Assembly (NCBI RefSeq): GCF_016583905.1 | Contig: NZ_NRRY01000002.1 | Span: forward strand, 62,001-126,000 | Source: Lamprobacter modestohalophilus | GTDB taxonomy: Bacteria > Pseudomonadota > Gammaproteobacteria > Chromatiales > Chromatiaceae | Direction: 5' to 3' | Length of the DNA stretch: 64,000 nucleotides | Program-made: the position numbers and the translations under genes | The notes under the pieces: generated by a model | What the model was told of the DNA's origin: nothing | Database searches by the model: none | What the model saw: only the letters and a program-made list of their open reading frames with translations | Shown here: positions 55,445 to 64,000 of the stretch, piece by piece | Layout: each line of letters starts with the position of its first letter | Numbering within the stretch: position 1 is the first letter of the stretch

Positions 55445-55614
55445 GCGGTTGATCCTAATGTTAGGGCCGTCAGCGGCAGTGCTGCGATGCTGACTTCACG
55501 GCGCAAAGCCTTGTGCGCACCGTTGCGGGTTGCGCGTTGTGCCCACCCAGAAGCCCATGTTTGGGCTAAATTTAGGGTTCAGGTTCGGACTGAGTTGGGC
55601 GCTCAATGGAAGTT

Positions 55615-57081
55615 TCAGCCGGCACTGAGGCTGGGCGTCATGCGATGCCAATCGGTCGCCTGCTGCAATCGGTGAGCAATGTTCAGCAGTCGTCCTTCTT
55701 GGAAGACGTCGCCGATCAGTTGCAGCCCGACGGGCATGCCATCGGCCGGTGCGACCGGGATCGACAGACCTGGCAGGCCGGCGAGGTTGGTGGCGATGGT
55801 GTAGATGTCGTTGAGGTACATAGCCACCGGATCATTGGATTTGGCACCGAGCGCAAAGGCGGTGCTCGGGGTGGTGGGGCCCATGATCACATCGACCTGC
55901 TCGAAGGCGTGGCTGAAGTCGTCGCTGATCAGATGCCGCAACTGCTGCGCTTTGAGGTAATAGGCGTCGTAGTAGCCGGCGGAGAGCACATAGGTGCCGA
56001 TCATGATGCGGCGCTTGACCTCGGGGCCGAAGCCTTCGGCGCGGCTGCGCTTGTAGAGGTCCTCGAGATCCTTCGGCGCCTCGCAGCGATGGCCATAGCG
56101 GACGCCGTCGAAGCGCGCGAGGTTGGATGAGCACTCGGCCGGGGCGACGACATAGTAGACCGGCACCGATAGGGGGGCATTGGGCAGGCTGATCTCGCGC
56201 ACGCTGGCGCCGAGCGCTTCGTACTCCTTGATCGCGGCCTCGATCGAGGCTGCGACACCGGGGTCGAGCCCTTCGCCGAAGTATTCCTTGGGTAGGCCGA
56301 TCTTGAGGCCGGCGATGCTGTCCTCGAGCTGAGCGGCGTAGTCTGGCACCGGCTCCTTGGCACTGGTCGAATCGCGCTCGTCGAAGCCGGCCATGGCTTG
56401 CAGCACCAGCGCGGCATCGGCGGCGCTACGGGCAAAGACCCCGGCCTGATCTAGGCTCGAGGCGAAGGCGATCATACCCCAGCGCGAGCAGCGGCCGTAG
56501 GTCGGCTTGATGCCGGTGACGCCGCAGAAGGCCGCCGGCTGGCGGATCGAGCCGCCGGTGTCGGTGCCGGTGGCGGCAACACAGAGTCCAGCCGCAACGG
56601 CTGCAGCCGAACCGCCCGAGGAGCCGCCAGGCACGCGCTCGAGATCCCAGGGGTTGTGCACTGGTCCGAAGAAGCTGGTTTCGTTGGATGAGCCCATCGC
56701 GAACTCATCCATGTTGGTCTTGCCCAGCATCGGCATGCCAGCGGCCTGTAGGCGTTCGACGACGGTTGCGTTATAGGGCGCGACGAAGTTGTCGAGCATG
56801 CGCGAGCCGCAGCTGGTCTTGACCCCATTGGTGCAGAAGATGTCCTTGTGCGCGATTGGGATGCCGGTTAGCGGTCCGGCGGTGCCAGCGGCGAGCTGCT
56901 GATCGGCACGCTCGGCAGCGGCCAGTGCCTGTTCAGCGGTGACCGTGATATAGGCGTTGATCTTGGCGTTGAGCTGCTCGATGCGCTTGAGATACTGTTC
57001 GGTCAGCTCGCGCGCTGAGATCGCGCGCGCGCGCAGCGCAGCGCCGAGCGCGCTCATCGATTGATCATGCATTGGTGTCAC
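55615..57081 (-). CDS. gatA: Asp/Glu-tRNA amidotransferase subunit A
   Basis: 488 residues, amidase-signature enzyme that releases ammonia from glutamine for GatB. Triad region visible: Lys in AHKDIFC, Ser in [14 protein letters not shown], Ser in [16 protein letters not shown] 57081 overlaps the gatC stop; ATG 57072 is an alternative. Downstream, where gatB normally follows, lie a cyclase gene and the island. Confidence 0.96.
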   Translation of the reverse strand: MTPMHDQSMSALGAALRARAISARELTEQYLKRIEQLNAKINAYITVTAEQALAAAERADQQLAAGTAGPLTGIPIAHKDIFCTNGVKTSCGSRMLDNFVAPYNATVVERLQAAGMPMLGKTNMDEFAMGSSNETSFFGPVHNPWDLERVPGGSSGGSAAAVAAGLCVAATGTDTGGSIRQPAAFCGVTGIKPTYGRCSRWGMIAFASSLDQAGVFARSAADAALVLQAMAGFDERDSTSAKEPVPDYAAQLEDSIAGLKIGLPKEYFGEGLDPGVAASIEAAIKEYEALGASVREISLPNAPLSVPVYYVVAPAECSSNLARFDGVRYGHRCEAPKDLEDLYKRSRAEGFGPEVKRRIMIGTYVLSAGYYDAYYLKAQQLRHLISDDFSHAFEQVDVIMGPTTPSTAFALGAKSNDPVAMYLNDIYTIATNLAGLPGLSIPVAPADGMPVGLQLIGDVFQEGRLLNIAHRLQQATDWHRMTPSLSAG

Positions 57082-57365
57082 TCAATTACCTTCGGCACCA
57101 GGTAGAGTCCGTCCTCAGTCTGTGGCGCAATCTGTTGGAACTGGTCACGGTTGTCCGTTTCGGTGACCTGGTCGGGGCGGAGTCGCTGCGCCATATGCAG
57201 CGGATGCGCCATGGGCTCGACGCCCGTGGTGTCGATGGCGCTCATCTGCTCGACGAGGTTGAGAATGCTGCTGAGTTCGGTGCTAAAGTGATCGCGTTCA
57301 CCGTCGCTGATGGCGAGTCGGGCGAGGTGCGCGATCTTGGCAACGTCGCTGGTGTCGAGGGCCAT
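57078..57365 (-). CDS. gatC: Asp/Glu-tRNA amidotransferase subunit C
   Basis: 95 residues from ATG 57365 ([17 protein letters not shown], the normal N-terminus). Small scaffold protein of GatCAB; the end [11 protein letters not shown] is typical. Overlaps gatA by 4 bases. Divergent from mreB across a 640-base spacer. Confidence 0.95.
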   Translation of the reverse strand: MALDTSDVAKIAHLARLAISDGERDHFSTELSSILNLVEQMSAIDTTGVEPMAHPLHMAQRLRPDQVTETDNRDQFQQIAPQTEDGLYLVPKVIE

Positions 57366-57554
57366 GATGGAAATATGCCGGTTTGAGGTCTTCGGGGTTG
57401 AGGTCTCGGATGTCAGGCTGAGCCGGGTCAACGCGGCACGGACGCTCGCGAGATAGACGTTTCATGGTCCGGGCTGGCGACATAGGCGCAATCGTTAACG
57501 GGCCTCTCACGCGCTTCTCCGATGTGCTGCATTGTCTGGGGCGCCGCCGCGCCC

Positions 57555-57584
57555 TATGCGTTAGGTTCAGCTTTCACTGTCAAA
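57555..57584 (-). promoter_or_regulatory. Possible sigma-70 promoter for gatCA
   Basis: On the minus strand a perfect TTGACA (57584-57579) is followed after 18-19 bases by a weak -10 (GCATAG/CATAGG). Confidence 0.3.
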
Positions 57585-57697
57585 TTACCACAAGCCGCTG
57601 GTCCCCGGGCAGCCGAGCGCGGCCGAAATACCTGGCCCTTGTGGTTGGGTTTGGCCTCTCGGATAAAGGTTGCTCGTGCGGGCGGCCGATGATCCGC

Positions 57698-57726
57698 TTG
57701 CTCAGTGAAAGCTCCGTTGCTAGATT
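57698..57726 (+). promoter_or_regulatory. Possible sigma-70 promoter for mreB
   Basis: TTGCTC (57698-57703), 17 bases, TAGATT (57721-57726). Both boxes are partial matches. Confidence 0.3.
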
Positions 57727-57987
57727 AGCGAACGTTTATGTCGCCGAAATTGCCGACAAGAAGCGACAATGTCTATCTCGAGAATCGCGCCGCTGCGGCT
57801 GAGCTATGCTGAACAGCATTGCCAAAGCCAACCCACACGGCGTGCTTCGGGTCCGAGCCATTCGACTCGATCAGCACACCGTCGGCGCCGAGATTTCCCT
57901 TTAATGGCCTAGATGCGACGATCCGATGCCGCCTGTTCAGCGGCGCCTTCATTTCACGCGCCGTCGTCGGGCGCATGCAGCTGATAA

Positions 57988-59052
<1,065 letters not shown>

Positions 59053-59100
59053 TGCTGTCCTTTTGTCGGTGAGTGTCGAGTCAACGCGGAGAGTCGTCCT

Positions 59101-60027
59101 ATCAACGCGCTGTTCCATCATGGCCCCTCACCGCTATGGCGGTTATTGATCGCGGTCGTGTGTGCGTTTGCGCTCATGATCGCGGACGCGCAAGAACGCC
59201 ATCTCGGATGGTTGCGCGCGACCCTCACCGTGGCCGTCTATCCCCTGCAATGGCTTGCAGCGCAGCCGAGTAGGCTCGCCCGCGACCTCGACTCCCAATT
59301 CGCGACAGGGGCTGATCTGCGCGAGCGCAACAGCTTGTTGGAGAGCGAAAACCTGGCGTTACGAGGTCAGATGCAGCGATTTTTGGCGCTGCAGGCTGAA
59401 AATAGTCGGCTACGCGATCTGCTCGGCTCTTCGTTCAAGGTCAGTGATCGTGTGCTGGTCGCTGAGCTGCTACAGGTCGAGCTCGATCCTTATCGGCAGC
59501 AGGTCCTGGTTGACAAGGGCACTGTCTCGGGTGTCTATGTAGGCCAGCCAGTCCTCGATGCGAATGCAGTGATGGGGCAGGTGGTGGTTGCCAACCCGCT
59601 CACGGCGACGGTCCTGCTGATCACCGATGCCGACCATGCCTTGCCGGTGCAGATCAATCGCAATGGGCTGCGCACCATCGCCACGGGCACCGGTCGGGTT
59701 AATCAGCTGCGTCTCCACCATTTGCCGAAGAATGCCGATGTGCGTGTGGGCGATCTCCTCGTCACCTCTGGCATGGGCGGCGTTTTTCCGCCCGGTTATC
59801 CCGTCGCGCAGATTGTCGAAGTGGCCGATGATCCGAATAGCCCTTTCGCCACCGTGCAAGCAGTGCCGACGGCACGTCTGGATCGCAGCCATGAGGTGCT
59901 CCTAGTCTGGACTCTCGATTCGGTTGCTGCGCCTGGTGAGCCGGTGCAGGGACTGGGTGGCAGTGCGCAGCCGGCGGATGCCGCTGACGCTGCTGACGCC
60001 GCAACATCGGCGGATAATCGCTCATGA
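59101..60027 (+). CDS. mreC: Rod-shape protein MreC
   Basis: About 300 residues: one N-terminal TM helix, a coiled coil (about 50-95) and a beta-barrel periplasmic domain (VDKGTVSGVYVGQPVL, LLVTSGMGGVFPPGYPVA). Homology to MreC clearly begins at 59101 (INALFHHGPSPLWRLL), but the only standard start in the frame is TTG 59146, which would delete 15 conserved residues. A GGAGAG at 59088 is well placed for a start at the ATC 59101. Tail is Ala/Asp repeat-rich. Overlaps mreD by ATGA. Confidence 0.88.
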   Translation: MNALFHHGPSPLWRLLIAVVCAFALMIADAQERHLGWLRATLTVAVYPLQWLAAQPSRLARDLDSQFATGADLRERNSLLESENLALRGQMQRFLALQAENSRLRDLLGSSFKVSDRVLVAELLQVELDPYRQQVLVDKGTVSGVYVGQPVLDANAVMGQVVVANPLTATVLLITDADHALPVQINRNGLRTIATGTGRVNQLRLHHLPKNADVRVGDLLVTSGMGGVFPPGYPVAQIVEVADDPNSPFATVQAVPTARLDRSHEVLLVWTLDSVAAPGEPVQGLGGSAQPADAADAADAATSADNRS

Positions 60028-60509
60028 GTGCCTTACCACGGGCCGGCCTGTTCTTGCTCTTTACGCTGGTTGCCGCGCTGACGCTCACCATCCTACCGAT
60101 GCCAAGCTGGGCGAGCGAGTTCCGTCCGCAGTGGGTGACCTTGATCCTGATCTACTGGTGCCTGGTTCGACCGACTCGGTTCGGTGTCTTTTCCGGTTTT
60201 TCGCTCGGCATCGCGCAAGATCTGGTGTCCGGCGCGCTGCTTGGCGAACATGCGCTGTCGCTCTCGGTGGTTGCCTATTTGGCCGGCGAGCTGCACCGGC
60301 GTATTCGTGCCTTCCCGCTGTCGCAGCAAGCGGTGGCGGTTTGGCTGTTGTTGTTGATCGAGCGCTTGCTCTCACTGTGGATCTTGGGTGCAACGGGTCA
60401 GCCGACGCCGACCCTGGCTTATTGGCTGCCGACCTTGGTCGGCCTGCTGCTTTGGCCCTGGTTTAGCCTGCTGCTCGACCGGCTGCGGCTGTCGGCGCGG
60501 TTAGCCTGA
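60024..60509 (+). CDS. mreD: Rod-shape protein MreD
   Basis: 161 residues with five or six hydrophobic segments and family pattern LTILPMPSWASEFRPQWVTL, GVFSGFSLGIAQDLVSGALLGEHAL. Inner-membrane partner of MreC and the PBP2-RodA complex. Confidence 0.93.
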   Translation: MSALPRAGLFLLFTLVAALTLTILPMPSWASEFRPQWVTLILIYWCLVRPTRFGVFSGFSLGIAQDLVSGALLGEHALSLSVVAYLAGELHRRIRAFPLSQQAVAVWLLLLIERLLSLWILGATGQPTPTLAYWLPTLVGLLLWPWFSLLLDRLRLSARLA

Positions 60510-60593
60510 AGCCCTGCTAACGTGAAAAAAACGCTTTCTATTGTGGGGCGGCGCCGCGCGCTGAAGTGCGGACGCATCTGCTGAGTCGAGACG

Positions 60594-62471
60594 ATGCTGG
60601 GAACGATGTTTGAAGACCGCCGCGGGGAGAAACGCCTGTTTCGGGGGCGGGCGATCCTGCTGGCGGTGTTGGTGGTGCTCAGTCTGGCACTGATTGCAGC
60701 GCGGTTATTTCAGTTGCAGGTCGTGCGGCATGAGCACTTTACGACGCTCTCCGACGATAACCGCATCAAGATTCAGCCCATGCCGCCGACGCGGGGGCTG
60801 ATCTACGACCGCAATGGCGTGCTCTTGGCGGATAACGTGCCCTCTTATGCGCTCACTATCGAGCCAGAGAAGGTCGAGGATATCGACGCAACCATTGCTG
60901 AGCTGTCTGAGCTGGTGCCGATCTCGGAGCTCGACCTCGAGCGCTTCGAGCGACTCTTGCCGCAACGCCGGCGTTTCGAAGGGGTGCCGATCAGACTCGA
61001 CCTCAACCAGGCCGAGCGTGCCCGGTTTGCGGTTCAAGGTCATCGCTTTCCTGGCGTTGAGATCGCCGCTGAGCTGTCACGTTATTACCCTGAAGGCGCT
61101 TATACGAGCCATCTTGTGGGCTATGTGGGGCGTATCAACGAGCAGGAGTTGGAGCAAATCGACCGCTCGGACTACGCCGGCAGCAACCACATCGGTAAGG
61201 TCGGGGTCGAGAAGTACCACGAGCAATGGTTGCATGGCCATGTTGGTTACCAACAGGCGGTGGTCAATGCGCGCGGGCGCGTGCTAGAACAGCGTGAGCA
61301 GAAGACGCCGGTGCCGGGGCGTGATCTGCATCTGTTCCTCGATATGGACCTGCAGCGCGATGCTGCCGCCGCGTTGGGAGATCGCCGGGGTGCGGTGGTT
61401 GCCATCGATCCAGAGACAGGTGGCGTGCTGGCGATGGTCAGCTCGCCGCGCTACGACCCCAATCCGTTCGTCGGCGGTATCGGGTATAAGGCCTATGCGG
61501 AACTGCGCGATGACATCGATCGGCCACTCTATGATCGCGCCGTGCGCGGTCAGTATCCACCGGGGTCGACCGTCAAGCCCTTCATCGCGTTGGCGGGCCT
61601 GGCGACGGGTGTGACTACGGCCAGCCAAGGCAAATACTGCGGTGGCTACTTCCAGCTGCCTGGGCATTCGCACCGCTACCGGTGTTGGCGGCGTGGTGGC
61701 CATGGCAGCTTGGCGATGGAGGATGCGATCGTCCAGTCCTGCGATGTGTACTTCTATCGGCTCGCGCACGACATGGGGATCGACCGTCTTGATGACCTGT
61801 TGGCCGAGTTCAATTTCGGCCGCCCAACCGGTGTCGATATTGCCGGCGAGCTGGGCGGACTGCTGCCTTCGCCGGAGTGGAAGCAGCGTGTGCGCAATCG
61901 TCCTTGGTTCCCAGGTGAGACGCTCATCGTTGGCATTGGGCAAGGCGCCTTTCTGGCAACGCCGTTGCAGCTTGCCGCGGCGACGGCCGCCATTGCCAAT
62001 GGCGGCATGTTCATCCAACCGCGTATCGTGAGTGCGACGCGCGCTAGCCTCGGTGCACCCTTGGAGCCGACCCAGGCCCAGCGCCGGCCAATACCGGATC
62101 AGGACCCGGCGCATTGGCAGACCATCATCGATGCGATGACCAATGTGGTCGAGGGTCGACGCGGTACGGCGGGCCGCATTCGGACCAATGCCTATCGCAT
62201 CGCCGGCAAGACCGGCACCTCACAGGTCTTCACGGTTGGTCAGAACGAAACCTATAACGAGGCCGAGGTCGCGGAGCGCATGCGCGACCATGCCTTGTTC
62301 GTCGGCTTTGCGCCGATTGAGGAGCCGCGTATCGCGGTGGCTGTGATCGTCGAGAATGGGGGGCATGGGGGTGCGACAGCTGCGCCAATCGCGCGGGCGG
62401 TCATGGATAGCTGGCTACTCGATCAACGCGTGCAGGCTCCGAGTGATGCGGACGATGGTAACAGTCCTTGA
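60594..62471 (+). CDS. mrdA: Peptidoglycan transpeptidase PBP2
   Basis: 625 residues. N-terminal TM (about 20-40), dimerisation domain (MPPTRGLIYDRNGVLLADN), and transpeptidase domain with the active Ser in PPGSTVKPF, SCD as second motif and KTGTSQ as third. Makes cross-links during cell elongation with RodA. ATG 60594 or 60606 are both possible starts. Confidence 0.96.
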   Translation: MLGTMFEDRRGEKRLFRGRAILLAVLVVLSLALIAARLFQLQVVRHEHFTTLSDDNRIKIQPMPPTRGLIYDRNGVLLADNVPSYALTIEPEKVEDIDATIAELSELVPISELDLERFERLLPQRRRFEGVPIRLDLNQAERARFAVQGHRFPGVEIAAELSRYYPEGAYTSHLVGYVGRINEQELEQIDRSDYAGSNHIGKVGVEKYHEQWLHGHVGYQQAVVNARGRVLEQREQKTPVPGRDLHLFLDMDLQRDAAAALGDRRGAVVAIDPETGGVLAMVSSPRYDPNPFVGGIGYKAYAELRDDIDRPLYDRAVRGQYPPGSTVKPFIALAGLATGVTTASQGKYCGGYFQLPGHSHRYRCWRRGGHGSLAMEDAIVQSCDVYFYRLAHDMGIDRLDDLLAEFNFGRPTGVDIAGELGGLLPSPEWKQRVRNRPWFPGETLIVGIGQGAFLATPLQLAAATAAIANGGMFIQPRIVSATRASLGAPLEPTQAQRRPIPDQDPAHWQTIIDAMTNVVEGRRGTAGRIRTNAYRIAGKTGTSQVFTVGQNETYNEAEVAERMRDHALFVGFAPIEEPRIAVAVIVENGGHGGATAAPIARAVMDSWLLDQRVQAPSDADDGNSP

Positions 62472-62486
62472 CGGTCACCTTTACCG

Positions 62487-63623
62487 ATGTCTAAACAGAC
62501 GCATGTTGATATTGAGGCTGGTCATGACTCGCTCGATCGGGGCTGGCTGAACAGGCTTCATATCGATCTACCGCTGCTGTTGTTATTGCTGCTGCTCTCT
62601 GCTTTCGGGCTGCTGATGCTCTACAGCGCCACCGGTCAGTCGGCAGGACAGGTTGAGCGGCAAGCCATCCGGCTCGGTCTCGCACTTGTGCTCATGATCG
62701 GTATCGCGCAGCTGTCGCCGGCTGTGCTGCGCCAGTGGTCGGTGCCGCTCTACCTTATTGGCTTGGCGCTGCTCGCGGCGGTGCTGCTGTTTGGAGACCA
62801 GAGTAAAGGCGCCCAGCGCTGGCTCGACCTCGGGTTTTTGAGGTTTCAGCCGTCCGAGGTGCTCAAGCTTGCGTTGCCGATGATGCTGGCCTGGTATCTG
62901 TCTTTGCGGACGCTACCGCCGCGCTTGCTCGATATTGTCGTCGTAGGCCTGTTGATCGGGCTACCGGTGTTTTTGATCTTCAAGCAGCCAGATCTTGGCA
63001 CCGCCCTACTGGTAGGCAGTGCTGGGGTGGCGACCTTGTTTCTGTCCGGTTTGCGCTGGCGCCTCATTCTGAGCTTAGTCGTGCTTGCCGGGGTCGCAGC
63101 GCCCCTGCTCTGGTCCTTGATGCACGATTACCAACGCCAGCGTGTGCTGACCTTTCTCGATCCTGGCTCCGACCCCTTGGGTGCTGGCTACCACATCATT
63201 CAGTCGCAGATTGCGATTGGCTCCGGTGGGATTCACGGTAAGGGTTGGCTGCAGGGCACCCAGTCTCAGCTCGAATTCCTGCCGGAGCGTTCGACTGATT
63301 TCATCTTCGCCGTGATCGGCGAGGAGCTTGGTCTCTCCGGCATCATTGTGCTCATGCTGCTCTACCTGGCGGTGATCCTGCGCGGGCTCAGCATCGCGGC
63401 TCAGGCGCAGGATGCCTATAGCAGACTCTTGGCAGGCTCGATCACCATGGTGTTTTTCGTCTACCTGTTTGTGAACATGGGGATGGTGACTGGGGTGCTG
63501 CCTGTCGTTGGCGTGCCTCTGCCGTTGATCAGCTATGGTGGCACCTCGTTAGTCACACTCATGTTTGGCTTCGGCATCTTGATGTCCGTGCAAACGAGGC
63601 GGAAATTGCTTCAAGCAGAGTGA
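62487..63623 (+). CDS. rodA: Peptidoglycan glycosyltransferase RodA
   Basis: 378 residues, about ten hydrophobic segments of the SEDS family. Key regions: LMLYSATGQSAGQ, FQPSEVLKLALPMMLAWY, KQPDLGTALLVG, DYQRQRVLTFLDP and GVPLPLISYGGTSLV. Polymerises lipid II together with PBP2. Confidence 0.96.
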   Translation: MSKQTHVDIEAGHDSLDRGWLNRLHIDLPLLLLLLLLSAFGLLMLYSATGQSAGQVERQAIRLGLALVLMIGIAQLSPAVLRQWSVPLYLIGLALLAAVLLFGDQSKGAQRWLDLGFLRFQPSEVLKLALPMMLAWYLSLRTLPPRLLDIVVVGLLIGLPVFLIFKQPDLGTALLVGSAGVATLFLSGLRWRLILSLVVLAGVAAPLLWSLMHDYQRQRVLTFLDPGSDPLGAGYHIIQSQIAIGSGGIHGKGWLQGTQSQLEFLPERSTDFIFAVIGEELGLSGIIVLMLLYLAVILRGLSIAAQAQDAYSRLLAGSITMVFFVYLFVNMGMVTGVLPVVGVPLPLISYGGTSLVTLMFGFGILMSVQTRRKLLQAE

Positions 63624-63659
63624 GTTCCGGCATATACTCAAGCTTGTTTCGATCCACTG

Positions 63660-64000
63660 ATGCGGATTCCTCAGATGCCGACTCCCCAGTGCGCCGGGCG
63701 GCTTCGTGCCTTGGCAACCCTGCTGATGGCCTCGCTGCTCACCACCCCGCTCGCCGGTGTTTTGGCGGACTCGGGGCCGGCGAGCTACCTCAGCGAGCGC
63801 GACCGCTTTATCGACGAGATGGTTGCGGAACAGGGGTTCGACCGATCGGAGCTGACGGCCTTGATGGCCGGGGCGCGTTATCAGCAGTCGATCGTCGATG
63901 CGATGAATCGGCCTTACGAGGCCAAGCCTTGGGGGCAGTATCGCGCCCTGTTCGTGACGCCGGAGCGCATAACAGGCGGGCAGCGTTTCCTTGCCGAGCA
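63660..64000 (+). CDS. mltB: Lytic murein transglycosylase B, 5' part
   Basis: Open from ATG 63660 (or 63675) to the window end, 113 residues visible. A signal region ending LAGVLADSG is followed by the MltB opening: FIDEMVAEQGFDRSELTALM, ARYQQSIVDAMNRPYEAKPW and YRALFVTPERITGG. Cleaves glycan strands with formation of anhydro-muramic ends. mltB after rodA is the usual gammaproteobacterial order. Confidence 0.9.
   Translation, partial: MRIPQMPTPQCAGRLRALATLLMASLLTTPLAGVLADSGPASYLSERDRFIDEMVAEQGFDRSELTALMAGARYQQSIVDAMNRPYEAKPWGQYRALFVTPERITGGQRFLAE

Noticed and set aside
57464-57802. 112-codon frame between gatC and mreB
   Set aside because: Cys/Arg-rich composition, no family pattern, and lies in the divergent promoter region.

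Overview
The window is GC-rich (about 60% or more by eye) gammaproteobacterial chromosome. It best fits a marine or halophilic purple sulfur bacterium (Chromatiaceae), genus not determinable. The strongest clue is the hydrogenase operon in the order hynS-isp1-isp2-hynL, the arrangement known from Thiocapsa roseopersicina and Allochromatium. A BCCT osmolyte transporter and PomAB-type (Na+-driven) flagellar stator genes fit a saline habitat. No photosynthesis gene, rRNA or tRNA gene was recognised here.

Layout. 0-5.4 kb: 3' part of an alpha-2-macroglobulin gene, a repeat-filled spacer, lptF and a small exported hypothetical protein. 5.5-9.5 kb: a MerR-type regulator, a eukaryote-like hisHF fusion and a ClpP-fold lipoprotein. 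9.5-18 kb: rimK with its AstE/AspA-like partner, lspA, a BCCT transporter, a dienelactone hydrolase and ppc. 18-25.4 kb: an NTAQ1-like N-terminal glutamine amidase, a pRiA4b ORF-3 protein, a PH-domain protein, a family-3 solute-binding protein, and a two-gene signalling unit (PhnD-like binding protein plus PAS-GGDEF-EAL protein) behind a 40-bp palindrome. 25.7-34.3 kb: an ABC exporter, ydcH-like, skp-like, yaiL-like, NYN-LOTUS, tatD-like, tcdA and pomAB. 34.3-41.3 kb: the hydrogenase operon with a HupH-like protein, the maturation protease, hypC and an unrecognised gene. 41.4-45.5 kb: ppsR and pntAA-pntAB-pntB, closed by a terminator.

45.7-57.4 kb is the most unusual part. gatC and gatA (55.6-57.4 kb) are separated from gatB (45.7-47.2 kb) by about 8.4 kb holding a defence-type island and a diguanylate cyclase gene. 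The island holds the 3' end of a DUF3883 helicase, a RHH/MazF-like toxin-antitoxin pair, the 5' end of a DUF1156 methyltransferase cut by a 23S-intervening-sequence-type protein gene, an ATPase plus DUF4276 (TOPRIM-like) pair, a second RecF/PtuA-like ATPase with a truncated partner, a CopG-type antitoxin and a DUF499 ATPase gene with two internal deletions. The helicase/methyltransferase/DUF499 remnants look like the ruins of one DISARM-related (ARMADA-like) system colonised by smaller, apparently intact modules.

57.4-64 kb is the cell-shape cluster mreB-mreC-mreD-mrdA-rodA, followed by the start of an mltB-like gene, divergent from gatCA.

Short tandem repeats of different unit length (6, 7, 10-11, 13, 16, 17 and 33 bp) fill many spacers, several starting at or just after a stop codon. 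Function calls rest on recognised motifs and remembered family sequences; no database search was run.
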